Positions 34,708 through 43,229 of a DNA stretch of 64,000 bases are shown here, in pieces. Both the position numbers and the translations under genes were made by a program. Origin of the DNA: a bacterium (GTDB lineage: Bacteria > Vulcanimicrobiota > Vulcanimicrobiia > Vulcanimicrobiales > Vulcanimicrobiaceae); contig JAJZED010000007.1 in assembly GCA_021805775.1 (NCBI GenBank), positions 80,651 through 144,650 on the forward strand, written 5' to 3'. The notes under the pieces were generated by a model. It was not told the origin of the DNA and ran no database searches. It was given only the letters and a program-made list of their open reading frames with translations. Each line of letters begins with the position of its first letter. The stretch's first letter is position 1.

Positions 34708-34943
34708 CGGGTGACCTCAATAGGTAATGCGGTTTATTGCGAAAGTCTAGCCGATTCAAGAATGTTGTGCGCGACATCTACTGAGCATCCGGTGCAGCAA
34801 AAAATGCCGCACGAAACATGCAGCCCGTGCCGCACGCGAATCCGCCCACTGTGCCATACTGCACGGCAACGCCGCCGCGAACGAATCGCGACGCCGAACG
34901 CACTACACCTAGCCGTTAAATCGACGTCAGATAAGGATGCAGG
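34708..34943. promoter_or_regulatory. Divergent intergenic region, candidate oriT
   Basis: These 236 bp separate the two divergent mobilization operons, the usual place of an origin of transfer. TGCCGCACG occurs twice in direct orientation (near 34804 and 34829), and a short inverted repeat TGCC/GGCA lies near 34852-34873. I cannot point to a nick site with confidence. Confidence 0.35.
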
Positions 34944-35336
34944 ATGGTGCCCAAGGGCAAACGAGGATCGAAAACGCAACGACACGGCGGCCGCGTCGTG
35001 CTATCGCTGGATGTAGAACCGCGTGTGCGCGATGCTTTGCGAGAACGCGCGGCGGTTGCTGGCGTTTCGATGGCAGAATACGTTAGCGTCGCGCTCGCTC
35101 GACCGGAACGCGTGTTCGCGACGACGTCCGCCGAGATGGCGCAGCCGCTCGTGCAGCTTTCGTATCGGATCTCCCGCGCGCAGCAGGCCGCCGCTGGGCA
35201 CGATCATTCGACGTTGACTGCAGAACTTGAGTTCGCACGTCGCATTGCCGCGGAGGCGATGCGCCCGTTAGCGTCTCCGCACGCCGAAGAGGTTCGCTTG
35301 GGCGATGGGCGGCGCGCCGGCGGTTGGGGTGGCTGA
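34944..35336 (+). CDS. MobC-like relaxosome accessory protein
   Basis: 130 residues: basic start (MVPKGKRGSKTQRHGGR), then a ribbon-helix-helix-like VVLSLDVEPRVRDALRERAAVAGVSMAEYVSVAL, and a helical C-terminus. Proteins of this size and fold just upstream of a relaxase bind near oriT and assist strand opening. Its TGA overlaps the ATG of the relaxase (TGATG), so the two are translated together. Confidence 0.7.
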   Translation: MVPKGKRGSKTQRHGGRVVLSLDVEPRVRDALRERAAVAGVSMAEYVSVALARPERVFATTSAEMAQPLVQLSYRISRAQQAAAGHDHSTLTAELEFARRIAAEAMRPLASPHAEEVRLGDGRRAGGWGG

Positions 35337-38300
35337 TGGTCGGTAAGCTCTGCGCTGCACCTGCAAAAGGAGGCGCGGCCTCAGGCCTGATCGAGTATCT
35401 CGTTGGCTACGCAATCTCACAGAAGGGTGCGACGCGCCACGAGATCGCCGACGCGCTCGATGGCGTGTACGCGGAATCCGAGCAGCGCCCCGACCTCGGC
35501 GTAGACGCTGTGTGGCGACCGGCAGCAGGCGGCGGGACGCGGCCTTCGTCCATACTCGTGCGGAACTGCGCCTCGTCCTCGACCGCGAGTTTGGAGATCG
35601 ACGCCGATGGCGCGCGTAACCCCGGTATCCGGTCGAGCGCGTTGCATTTTGTCTGGTCGTGGAATGAACGCGAGACCGGATTGCTATCGGACGAACAGGC
35701 GCACGCGTACGTTGGGCAGGTTCTCGAAAAACTCGGCATGAGCCATCATCGAACAGTTGCGGTGCTTCATCGTGATACCGACAATTTGCACGTCCATTGC
35801 GCCGTCGGTGCCGTGGACCCGGGAACGGGACTCGCCTACGATCGCACGGGGCTTCACCGGAAGATGGCATGGGCCGAACGCGAAGTCGAGCTCGTCAACG
35901 GCCTCGACCACGATCGCGGCCTCGCCGTCGTCCAAGACGCCGGGCTTTCCACCGCTCACGTGCGTTGGGCTGATACGTTCGAGCTCGCAGCGTGGCGTGC
36001 GGAACGGCGCGAGGAGCGCTTCGTTCGTCAGGAACGCCGTTCGTTCGAGGGCTATCGCGAGCGCGACGTGTCGTTCGAACGCTATGTCGATGCGACGGTG
36101 GGTCCGCGCTTATTGACTGCGCTTGACCTCGATCGGCAGCGCGGTATTGCAGCCTCCTGGGCGACGTTGCATACTGTTGCGGCGCGCTATGGATGCGAGC
36201 TATCTGTATGGCCAAACGACGCCGTCGTCGTTCGGGATGTTGGCGTGGGCGCGATGCGCGCCGCGCACGAGCAAGAGCGACGCGACGCGCGCGCCGGGCT
36301 CCTTGCCGATGGGCTCGATCGCGGGGAAGTTGACGAACAGCTTGCAGAGCTGCGCGCGAAGCATGCGACAGAAGAAACGATTGAACGCGAACGCAAGATA
36401 GCCGCTGGAGATGTCGCCGAGTTACCATCTGCGTTGCAAGAACGATTGCGAGCTCTCTCGGAATATCAAGACGCCGATCAATCGGAGCGTTCCATCATCG
36501 AGCAGGTCGAGCGCAACTCGGCCATTGTCCTCAGCGCGGTAACTGCGCAAAGCAGCACGTTCACGCGCGAGGATATCGATCAGTGGCTTTCAGCACGGAT
36601 ATCGGATCCTGATGCGATCGAACGACTAGGCGATCTAATAATTCGCGCAGACGGCGTCCGGGTGCTATCTGCCGATCCGGTGCAGCCCCTGATGACGACG
36701 ATAGAGATATTGGCGATCGAAGATGCCTTGGATGCCGATGCTCGTCGCCTGGCAGCGACCGCCTCGGGTATCATTCCGTCTGAAATCGATGCCGCGATTC
36801 GGTCCTACGAGCAGCAAGAAGCCGCGCGTCGCGGGCATGCCTTCCGGTTGTCGGACGAGCAGCGCGTGTCGCTGCAGCAACTCTCACGCGCTTCGCTCGT
36901 CGCTATCGAAGGCTTGCCGGGAGTTGGCAAGACCACAATTCAAGGCGTGGTGCGTGTGCTCGGAGAGCAGCTTGGCCGTGAAGTGGTTGGACTCACGCTG
37001 TCTCAGACCGCTGCGGAGCGTCTCGAATCTGAAGCCGGCTTTCGGTGCGTCAATACCGCGCGAGCGCGGATGCTGGAGGAAGGCCACAATCCGGTCATTC
37101 CACACAATGGCATCGTGGTCGTTGACGAGGCTGCGATGGTCGACTCGCGTGCGAACGGCAAGATTTTGGATCTGGCGCGCTCGCGCGGAAGTGTGGTGGT
37201 GGAGATTGGCGATGTGCGCCAATTGCAACCGATCGACTTTGGCGCGTCTTTCCGAATCGTCAGAGATGCGGCACGGGGCGTTGGGACGTACTGCGAGCTT
37301 CGCGATATCCAGCGCCAGGAGCGAGGATGGCATCGCGAAGCGGTGGTGCAATTAGCCGATGCGATCGCCGAGCGTGATGAGAATACGCGTCTCGCGAAGG
37401 TCGGCGCTGCACTTCGGCTCTTGGAAGACCACGGTGCCATCACGTGGGCTGATGATCGTGATGCGGCGATCGATGCAGCTATTGGATGCTCCCAGGCGCG
37501 CCGCAGTGCCGGCCTGGATACATTGACGCTCGCTTCTGATAAGGACGCCGTTCGCCATCTTTCGGAAGAGGATCGGCGGCGCAACGGACGCGAGGGGAAG
37601 GGGCGGCGTTATGTGACCGATGGCGGTCTTCGGGAGATCGCGCCCGGAGATCGGCTGATGTTCTTGGAGAATAGTCTGCGCCGTAATGGCCTTGGCGTTC
37701 GCAACGGGGATCGCGGGACGGTGCTTGCGGTAAAGCCCAACCGAATTACCGTGCAGCTCGACGGCAAGAAAGAGCAGACAGTGACATTCTCGCCGAAGGC
37801 GTATCAGGCGTTCGATTATGCGAACGCCTGCACAGTTCATAAATCACAGGGAGCCAGCGTGGAGGCTGCGGTTTCGCTGATCGATCGCAGCGCGTCGGCC
37901 GAACTGCTATTTGTTGCCGCAAGCCGTTCGCGGCGAGATCTGGATATCGTCGTGCCTCGCTCGGCATTCCGCGACATCCACGAATTAGCAGAGCACGTCG
38001 CCGAGCGGATATCGTTGAAGACGACGACGAGAACGTACGACGAAGTGTTGCAGCGAACGGGCGGCAAGCAAACGATCCGCGTGCAGAACATCGAAGTGCA
38101 ACGGGCGGCACTGCCGCTTCGTCGCATCTATGAGGCGGACGTCGTCGAGCCGCTTCGAGCACTGCAGTTGGATCGCGTCGACGAGGCTCGTGAAGCCTAT
38201 CGAGAACGCAAGAGCGAGATCGCCGAATCGGGGCTATCGATGGAAGACCGCTTGGATGCCAGCCGGGACGCGCTGCGCGTAATGAGGACCACGGTGATTG

Positions 38301-38488
38301 CCGTCTATCGCGAACTGCGTCCGCAGCCCTTTGGAGAATGGCTGCACGAGCGAGAGGAGCTGCGGGAACGGGTCCGGCCGTCCGTCGATCGGCGAGAAGA
38401 ACAAGAGCAGACGGTTCGCCGGGAGCGGGGCGAGTTCTCGCGGGCGGAGGAGATGTCGCAAAGTCAGGGACCGCAGCGGGAACGATGA
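35336..38488 (+). CDS. Relaxase fused to a RecD-like helicase
   Basis: 1,050 residues from ATG at 35336. The N-terminus is a MobA/VirD2-like relaxase: the three-His motif is H-x-D followed by HVH (LHRDTDNLHVHCAVG; His145, His152, His154) and it is preceded by LHFVWSWNERETG. A spacer of about 300 residues is followed by a superfamily 1 helicase with Walker A GLPGVGKTT (from residue 526), Walker B VVVDEAAMVDS, and motifs NACTVHKSQGASV and LLFVAASRSR. It would nick oriT, stay bound to the strand and unwind it. Relaxase-helicase fusions are known in TraA/TraI; here the nuclease part looks MOBP-like rather than TrwC-like. Confidence 0.85.
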   Translation: MVGKLCAAPAKGGAASGLIEYLVGYAISQKGATRHEIADALDGVYAESEQRPDLGVDAVWRPAAGGGTRPSSILVRNCASSSTASLEIDADGARNPGIRSSALHFVWSWNERETGLLSDEQAHAYVGQVLEKLGMSHHRTVAVLHRDTDNLHVHCAVGAVDPGTGLAYDRTGLHRKMAWAEREVELVNGLDHDRGLAVVQDAGLSTAHVRWADTFELAAWRAERREERFVRQERRSFEGYRERDVSFERYVDATVGPRLLTALDLDRQRGIAASWATLHTVAARYGCELSVWPNDAVVVRDVGVGAMRAAHEQERRDARAGLLADGLDRGEVDEQLAELRAKHATEETIERERKIAAGDVAELPSALQERLRALSEYQDADQSERSIIEQVERNSAIVLSAVTAQSSTFTREDIDQWLSARISDPDAIERLGDLIIRADGVRVLSADPVQPLMTTIEILAIEDALDADARRLAATASGIIPSEIDAAIRSYEQQEAARRGHAFRLSDEQRVSLQQLSRASLVAIEGLPGVGKTTIQGVVRVLGEQLGREVVGLTLSQTAAERLESEAGFRCVNTARARMLEEGHNPVIPHNGIVVVDEAAMVDSRANGKILDLARSRGSVVVEIGDVRQLQPIDFGASFRIVRDAARGVGTYCELRDIQRQERGWHREAVVQLADAIAERDENTRLAKVGAALRLLEDHGAITWADDRDAAIDAAIGCSQARRSAGLDTLTLASDKDAVRHLSEEDRRRNGREGKGRRYVTDGGLREIAPGDRLMFLENSLRRNGLGVRNGDRGTVLAVKPNRITVQLDGKKEQTVTFSPKAYQAFDYANACTVHKSQGASVEAAVSLIDRSASAELLFVAASRSRRDLDIVVPRSAFRDIHELAEHVAERISLKTTTRTYDEVLQRTGGKQTIRVQNIEVQRAALPLRRIYEADVVEPLRALQLDRVDEAREAYRERKSEIAESGLSMEDRLDASRDALRVMRTTVIAVYRELRPQPFGEWLHEREELRERVRPSVDRREEQEQTVRRERGEFSRAEEMSQSQGPQRER

Positions 38489-38570
38489 GCGCGATTGTAT
38501 CAGTCCGGCGGTTTGCGAGTTCCCGGGCGCATCGGCGTGAGGAGACGCCGAAGGCCGACGCTGGCTTCGG

Positions 38571-39848
38571 CTATGCTTCCGGTTCGGCCACGCTCGGCTT
38601 GCGCGTCACCGTCTTGCCGCTATCGAGCAGGCTCATTAACGCTGGCAGCGGCGCGATCACTCTTTGCAAGAGTTCGAGCCGATTCGAGTCCGGGGGCTCG
38701 CGGACGAACGCAACGATGTCGTCGAGTTTGCGAACCCCGAGGCTGTTCAGCATCACCGCAAGCATAGCGCTATGGTTGGGGTGCCGCGCCTGCAAGCTAA
38801 GAAAGTTCGAGTCGCCAGTCTCCTTCTGGAACCGAGGATTCGATTCGAGAATCGCCCGCTCCGTCGATGGTGCATCGCCGTGCAGCCAATCCTCAATGAT
38901 CATTCGAGTATAGTGCTTTGTTCGCAGGTTCATGTCTGCGTTGTCCTCGGGAACGAAGACGTACATCTCTTGCCCGAGCTGCGCCGCTACGAACTCGACG
39001 TAAAGGTCGAAAAATTGAAACGCCGTTACGCAGTCGTCGTACGTATAGTAGGAGCGATCATCGTTCACGTGCTGGATGAAGGCGCGATTGAAACGCGACA
39101 CGGAAAGGTTCGCGTGCTTGGAAGGCGTTTGATAAGTTTGAAGAAACTGCAAGACGTAGGTCTTGTACGTCTCGAAGCGCGCGTCCATCTGTGAGTTTCC
39201 AGACCTCGGCGTGAGATCTGCCACGGCCGCGCGAATATCGCGATGACGCATGTCAGGATTTCCGAACTTCCATCCGACGTGTTCGAGTAGCAGGCGCTCT
39301 ATGGCCGTCGTGAGTGCGTTCGCGCACGCAAAATAGTTTCGTCGGTAGAACGCAATCGCGGCGTCGTCAAGGTAGTGCGAGACGAGGCTAAGGAAGGGCA
39401 ACCGCTGTGCGCGGACGACCATGAACGCTCGGATATGCGGAGCGAAATAGACTCGCGCGATCTCCTGGACGACCCAGTCTACGTCGGAGGCCGGATGCCC
39501 GCCGGTCGCAACGGCCGTCGCGATGGTCTCGCAGCGGTGTAGCAAGGCCATAAAGACGCCGTTCGGCATGTAGGCGGGGCTGATACAGCGCCCAAGCGGG
39601 AGAAGAACGTCGTTTACGGCGCGAACCTTGCGGCCGAAGTCGGCCTCGAAGACGCGTGTTATTACTGATCCAAGGCGTGTGCGACGCAACGGCGGTTCCA
39701 TCGGAGCCGTGTCTTCCAGCGCCTGCTCGATCATATCGATCTCGTCGTCGAGTGGCGCGCCGTAGGTCATGAAGATGCCGGCGGCGTGGAGTTTGTCCGC
39801 CAGCTGCTTCCGGCGCTCGTTGAGCGCTGCGAAATCCGTGGAAACCAT
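38571..39848 (-). CDS. Unknown protein with possible HEPN-like region
   Basis: 425 residues, soluble and helical. The middle part NYFACANALTTAIERLLLEHVGWKFGN followed by SVSRFNRAFIQHVNDDRSYYTYDDCVTAFQFFDLYVEFVAAQL resembles proteins in which an R-x4-H motif (here RAFIQH) sits before a paired-helix end, as in HEPN ribonucleases. This is suggestive only. It stands alone on the minus strand between the relaxase and a PadR operon, in the accessory zone. An abortive-infection or toxin role would fit HEPN but is inference. Confidence 0.5.
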   Translation of the reverse strand: MVSTDFAALNERRKQLADKLHAAGIFMTYGAPLDDEIDMIEQALEDTAPMEPPLRRTRLGSVITRVFEADFGRKVRAVNDVLLPLGRCISPAYMPNGVFMALLHRCETIATAVATGGHPASDVDWVVQEIARVYFAPHIRAFMVVRAQRLPFLSLVSHYLDDAAIAFYRRNYFACANALTTAIERLLLEHVGWKFGNPDMRHRDIRAAVADLTPRSGNSQMDARFETYKTYVLQFLQTYQTPSKHANLSVSRFNRAFIQHVNDDRSYYTYDDCVTAFQFFDLYVEFVAAQLGQEMYVFVPEDNADMNLRTKHYTRMIIEDWLHGDAPSTERAILESNPRFQKETGDSNFLSLQARHPNHSAMLAVMLNSLGVRKLDDIVAFVREPPDSNRLELLQRVIAPLPALMSLLDSGKTVTRKPSVAEPEA

Positions 39849-39896
39849 GGTACCAAAGGTTCGAGAGGAACCGCCGCCGAACCCCGGCGGTGGCCG

Positions 39897-40682
39897 CTAG
39901 GACGTGACTGTACTTACGGAACGCCGCTGAGACTTGATGATGTTTCCGTAGAGGCGATTGAAACGCACAGTGGTTATTATGGCTTCGTCGATCTTACTGA
40001 TCTCGTTGAGAGCGATACTGTATCGCGCGATCCTGGTTCGGCGCCACGAGCAGCTCGGTTCATCCGCATCCCGTACCGGAGTTGCCACGTGCAAGGTGCC
40101 GTCGACAAAGAACACGCCTTGCTTGTCGCCTTGCTGAATCACCCCAACGAGTTGAGGGTACCCGTTTGCGGCGACAAAGACTGCGATCGTGAGCGCGCCA
40201 GCCGTGCCGCCGCATTGCAAAGGGAGGGCAGCAACGGGGAGATTTGAGGTCTTTTCGTACCCTAAGACCCCAGTGTTCGGGAACATCCAATAGCCGCCAG
40301 CGCGGGCTACGGGATCGCGTGTGATGGCCGCTTGGATGTTTGAAAATCTGAAGTACTTGCGGCCTTTCAGAGCCGGGATCTCGAACGTCAACGGCGCTGA
40401 GTCAACACCGGGCGACGACGCCAACGCACTTTCCCAATCGACGGCTGCAAGCGGATGCTGGCGTTGCATGCTGAGCGCGGCTTTGCACGCGCTCCAAAGA
40501 TCGCGAACGCTAAAGCGAAACGCCTTCCAGTAACCCGATCTTTCGGCTCGCTCATAGAGCGCGTGCACGACGTTGTCGGCAAAGTCGCGTGGTGCAACTT
40601 TGATAATGAGATCGATCACTCGGCGGAAGAGAAAGCGAAGGAGTTCGTCGGTGAGAAGCTGGGTGAAGTGATCCACGGTCAT
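39897..40682 (-). CDS. Unknown protein coupled to a PadR regulator
   Basis: 261 residues without a motif I recognise. The N-terminus (LLTDELLRFLFRRVIDLIIKVAPRDF) is helical; the C-terminal half is rich in beta strands (YWMFPNTGVLGYEKTSNLPVAALPL, AGALTIAVFVAANGYPQLVGVI). Its start overlaps the PadR gene stop by 4 bp, so it is probably controlled by that regulator or works with it. Confidence 0.5.
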   Translation of the reverse strand: MTVDHFTQLLTDELLRFLFRRVIDLIIKVAPRDFADNVVHALYERAERSGYWKAFRFSVRDLWSACKAALSMQRQHPLAAVDWESALASSPGVDSAPLTFEIPALKGRKYFRFSNIQAAITRDPVARAGGYWMFPNTGVLGYEKTSNLPVAALPLQCGGTAGALTIAVFVAANGYPQLVGVIQQGDKQGVFFVDGTLHVATPVRDADEPSCSWRRTRIARYSIALNEISKIDEAIITTVRFNRLYGNIIKSQRRSVSTVTS

Positions 40683-41005
40683 CCCTCCCCTATCGCTAGA
40701 CGCAGGCGAGCGACACTTCGCGTCTCAGCAAGAAATTGATCGATGGATCGTGAGCCAGCGCCGGTGATGCGATAGACTCCGATGTCTCGGGGCCGCCCGT
40801 CGGCAGACGTCACACGCTCCTTACGCGTCGTAACGAACCCTCGCTGACCCATCCGCTGGAGCGCCATGTAGATGCTTCCGTCATCGACCTTACGGCCGCG
40901 CTCGTCAGCTTCGAGCTGGGCGGCTACGGCAGCAACCGTGGACTCTTGGCCACCGGAAAGGCAGGCTAGGATCAGGGCCTCGTTCATCCCGAGCGTCGTC
41001 TTCAC
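40679..41005 (-). CDS. PadR-family transcriptional regulator
   Basis: 108 residues: a winged helix with GMNEALILACLSGG, VDDGSIYMALQRMGQRGFVTTRKE and RDIGVYRITGAGSRSIDQFL, the PadR pattern (Tyr in the IYMAL helix, wing ending YRIT). PadR proteins are usually repressors of a neighbouring operon. It is divergent from the AbiE antitoxin gene and heads the operon with the 261-residue unknown. Confidence 0.8.
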   Translation of the reverse strand: MKTTLGMNEALILACLSGGQESTVAAVAAQLEADERGRKVDDGSIYMALQRMGQRGFVTTRKERVTSADGRPRDIGVYRITGAGSRSIDQFLAETRSVARLRLAIGEG

Positions 41006-41074
41006 TGGGACAGTATAACACTGTAAGAACGATCGAGGAAACCCCGAAGGCTATTTCGCTTCCCGAACTTTTTT

Positions 41075-41111
41075 TATGGCGTTTTTCTATAGTATAATGC
41101 CATACATGGCA
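41075..41111 (+). promoter_or_regulatory. Promoter and operator of the AbiE locus
   Basis: A consensus -10 TATAAT lies at 41093-41098, seven bases before the ATG at 41106, so the mRNA may be almost leaderless. TATGGC (41075-41080) and GCCATA (41099-41104) are inverted around the -10, and TGCCAT-AC-ATGGCA (41098-41111) is a second, overlapping palindrome. AbiEi antitoxins are known to repress their own promoter through inverted repeats, which these could be. Confidence 0.55.
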
Positions 41112-41738
41112 GTTCAGACGACGGCTGAGGCCGTCCGCCGGTATGTTCGACGCCTCGAGCCCGGAACGGTGTTCACGCCAGCGGAACTTGTCCGCGAGCG
41201 CGTCGGCTCAGATCGAGCGGTACGGGAGACGCTGCGACGTCTCGTCGCAGGAGGCACCGTACGCCGCTTATCAAAGGGTTACTACGACGTCCCACGGGTG
41301 AATGCGCGGATCGGCGTCCTGAGCCCGACCCCCGAAGCGATCATCGCTGCGCACGTTCGAAAGACCTGCGCTACGATCGAGCGCCCGGAACTCGACGCCG
41401 CCAATCGGCTCGGCCTGACGACACAGGTTGTGGCGCGCCCCATCTATCGGACGAACCTTTTCCCGCGCGAACTCAAGATCGGAGGGCAGACGATCCGGCT
41501 TCAAACGGCCGGGCCACGTTCGCTTGCGCGCGATACAAACCCGGCAGAACTCGTCATCGACGCGCTTCAGGCGATTGGCAAAGCCCACATCACCAAACGT
41601 GAAGTCGAAAAGGTGCGCGAGTTCGTACGCGAGCACGGGCTTGAGAAGAAGCTCCGACAACGGGCTCGTCGTTCGCCATTGTGGATGCTCCGGATAATTG
41701 ACGACATTCTTGCCGAAAATCACGACGCAGATGGATAG
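41106..41738 (+). CDS. abiEi: AbiEi-type antitoxin/transcriptional regulator
   Basis: From ATG at 41106 the product has 210 residues. The N-terminal winged helix (FTPAELVRERVGSDRAVRETLRRLVAGGTVRRLSKGYYDVPR) and the following VLSPTPEAIIAA, NRLGLTTQVVARPIYRT and GGQTIRLQTAGPRSLA are typical of the DUF6088/AbiEi family. It neutralises the AbiEii nucleotidyltransferase and represses the operon. ATG at 41076 lies inside the promoter and is unlikely. Its stop overlaps the toxin ATG by 8 bp. Confidence 0.82.
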   Translation: MAVQTTAEAVRRYVRRLEPGTVFTPAELVRERVGSDRAVRETLRRLVAGGTVRRLSKGYYDVPRVNARIGVLSPTPEAIIAAHVRKTCATIERPELDAANRLGLTTQVVARPIYRTNLFPRELKIGGQTIRLQTAGPRSLARDTNPAELVIDALQAIGKAHITKREVEKVREFVREHGLEKKLRQRARRSPLWMLRIIDDILAENHDADG

Positions 41739-42608
41739 ATTCGCCCGTCTTTCTGCACAAGAGCGCCGAGAGATTTTCCAGGAACGCGCATGTCAGATGC
41801 GCGTTGATTTTACGATTGTCGAAAAAGATTTCTGGGTCTGCTGGACGCTTAAGTCGCTCTTCGCGCTCCCTTCCGGGAATCCGGCGATGACATTCAAGGG
41901 TGGAACGTCTCTCTCGAAAGCCTATGGACTGACCGATCGGTTTTCGGAGGATATTGACGTTGTTACAGATCCGTATTTCTTCACCGCAAAGGGACTTTCG
42001 GATCCAGAAGAGCCGGGCATCAGAAATACGCAGCGCCAGAAGCGCATGGAGCAACTGGATGCGACCTGTGCTTCCTACATCGGGGGCAGTTACTCTCGAT
42101 GCGGTCGCAGTTTGCAGCGCGACTAGGTTCGAGCGAAACATGGGCCATCAGTGTCGACCCAACGGATCCAAACGCGCTGCTCTTTAGCTACCCAAAGAGC
42201 GACCCTCGCATAACGTACGCATACCTTCGAGATACCGTGACAATCGAGCTCGGTTTGCGCGCGAGGACTGCCCCATCCGAGTATAGGTCGATTGCGCCAT
42301 ACCTGGCGGAGATACCGATGCTGGTGGAAGAGCCGCAAGTAATCTGCAACGTCCTTGTCCCCGACAGGGCGTTTTGGGAAAAGGTGACGGCACTGCACGT
42401 CGAGAGTTTCCAAGCTAAGGCGAAGCAGTTCTTCTCGCGGCATTACTATGATGTTTCAGCAATGCTGCAGACGCAAATCGGCCAGGTTGCTTCTCGCGAT
42501 CTCGCTATGCTGGAAGATGTATGCGCCTTCAAAAACATCTATTACTACGCCGCATCGGCTCGTTACGACCTCGCGAGGCCGGGTTCGTTGCCCTCTGTGT
42601 CAACGTAG
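41731..42608 (+). pseudogene. abiEii: AbiEii-type nucleotidyltransferase toxin, frameshifted
   Basis: ATG at 41731 opens a protein with VDFTIVEKDFWVCWTLKSLF, then the nucleotidyltransferase core MTFKGGTSLSKAYGLTDRFSEDIDVV (GGTS and SEDID). The frame ends at 42126, but a second frame (to 42608) continues SMRSQFAARLGSSETWAISVDP, ITYAYLRDTVTIELG and YAASARYDLARPGSL, the expected rest of the family. The shift maps to a run of five G at 42082-42086; one extra G would join both parts. The last part of the family (after ARYDLARPGSL) is missing. Either decay, a phase-variable tract or an assembly error. Confidence 0.75.
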
Positions 42609-42628
42609 CGTGAGGCCAGTCGCCGGGG

Positions 42629-42766
42629 GATGACCAACAATACTTGCTTGCTTCGACGATCAACGATATCCGCGCTCGCGTCGACGAGTGGAGGGCGCGC
42701 CTGAATCCGGCAACGTGGGGCGTAACGCCGGAGACCGCGCGACTTCTTCAGCACTGGCGCACGTAA
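42629..42766 (+). pseudogene. Fragment resembling a restriction helicase/endonuclease
   Basis: The frame reads DDQQYLLASTINDIRARVDEWRARLNP, then TWGVTPETARLLQHWRT before TAA. The phrases DEWR and WGVTPETARLLQHWR resemble the N-terminal region of type III-like or BPTD_3080-type restriction helicases. No start codon and no continuation are present. It touches the broken end of the AbiEii gene, so a deletion probably joined two former defence genes. Confidence 0.45.
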
Positions 42767-43229
42767 AACTTTAGCGGCCCGCGCCCTTTTCTGTCAAGTT
42801 GAAGCGGTAGCGTCCGCCACACTCATGGAGCGGTCGACGACACGCTGGGCGGTATGAAGACAGGAAAGTTCTCTCTGAGGCATCGTAATGAACTCCATCG
42901 GAGGCCCGTTGGCCGTCGAGGGGACATCTCTGCATTGCTCCTACACCAGGCCGTTCCTTACTTGACCTTTACACAACTCTCATGCTACGTTCGGCCACGG
43001 TCGCATTTCTCCGCATGACATTCGATCGCTTGTAGGGCAATGGACGCCATACGATCGGATGCATCAACAGGGACGTTCTTCAACATTGGACGTGATCGCT
43101 TACCCACGAGTCGGTAGCGATTTGAACGCTTCCCGGTAGCAACCTCATCGACGCCTCCCGTGCGTTACAGGCAGACCAATTGGCCGTGCCTCTTTGAATT
43201 TGTGTCATCCTCAGTAAGGGAGAGTCTCC
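42767..43229. other. Non-coding gap before the giant gene
   Basis: No gene recognised in 463 bp. GGGAG (43219-43223) is a plausible ribosome binding site for the GTG at 43230. TTGACC at about 42962 could be a -35 element, but no convincing -10 follows at the right distance. Confidence 0.4.

Noticed and set aside
34934..34950. ATCCTG-like nick site on the minus strand just before the MobC-like gene
   Set aside because: It overlaps the ribosome binding site and start codon of the gene; a chance match of six bases is likely, so it is not listed as a nic site.
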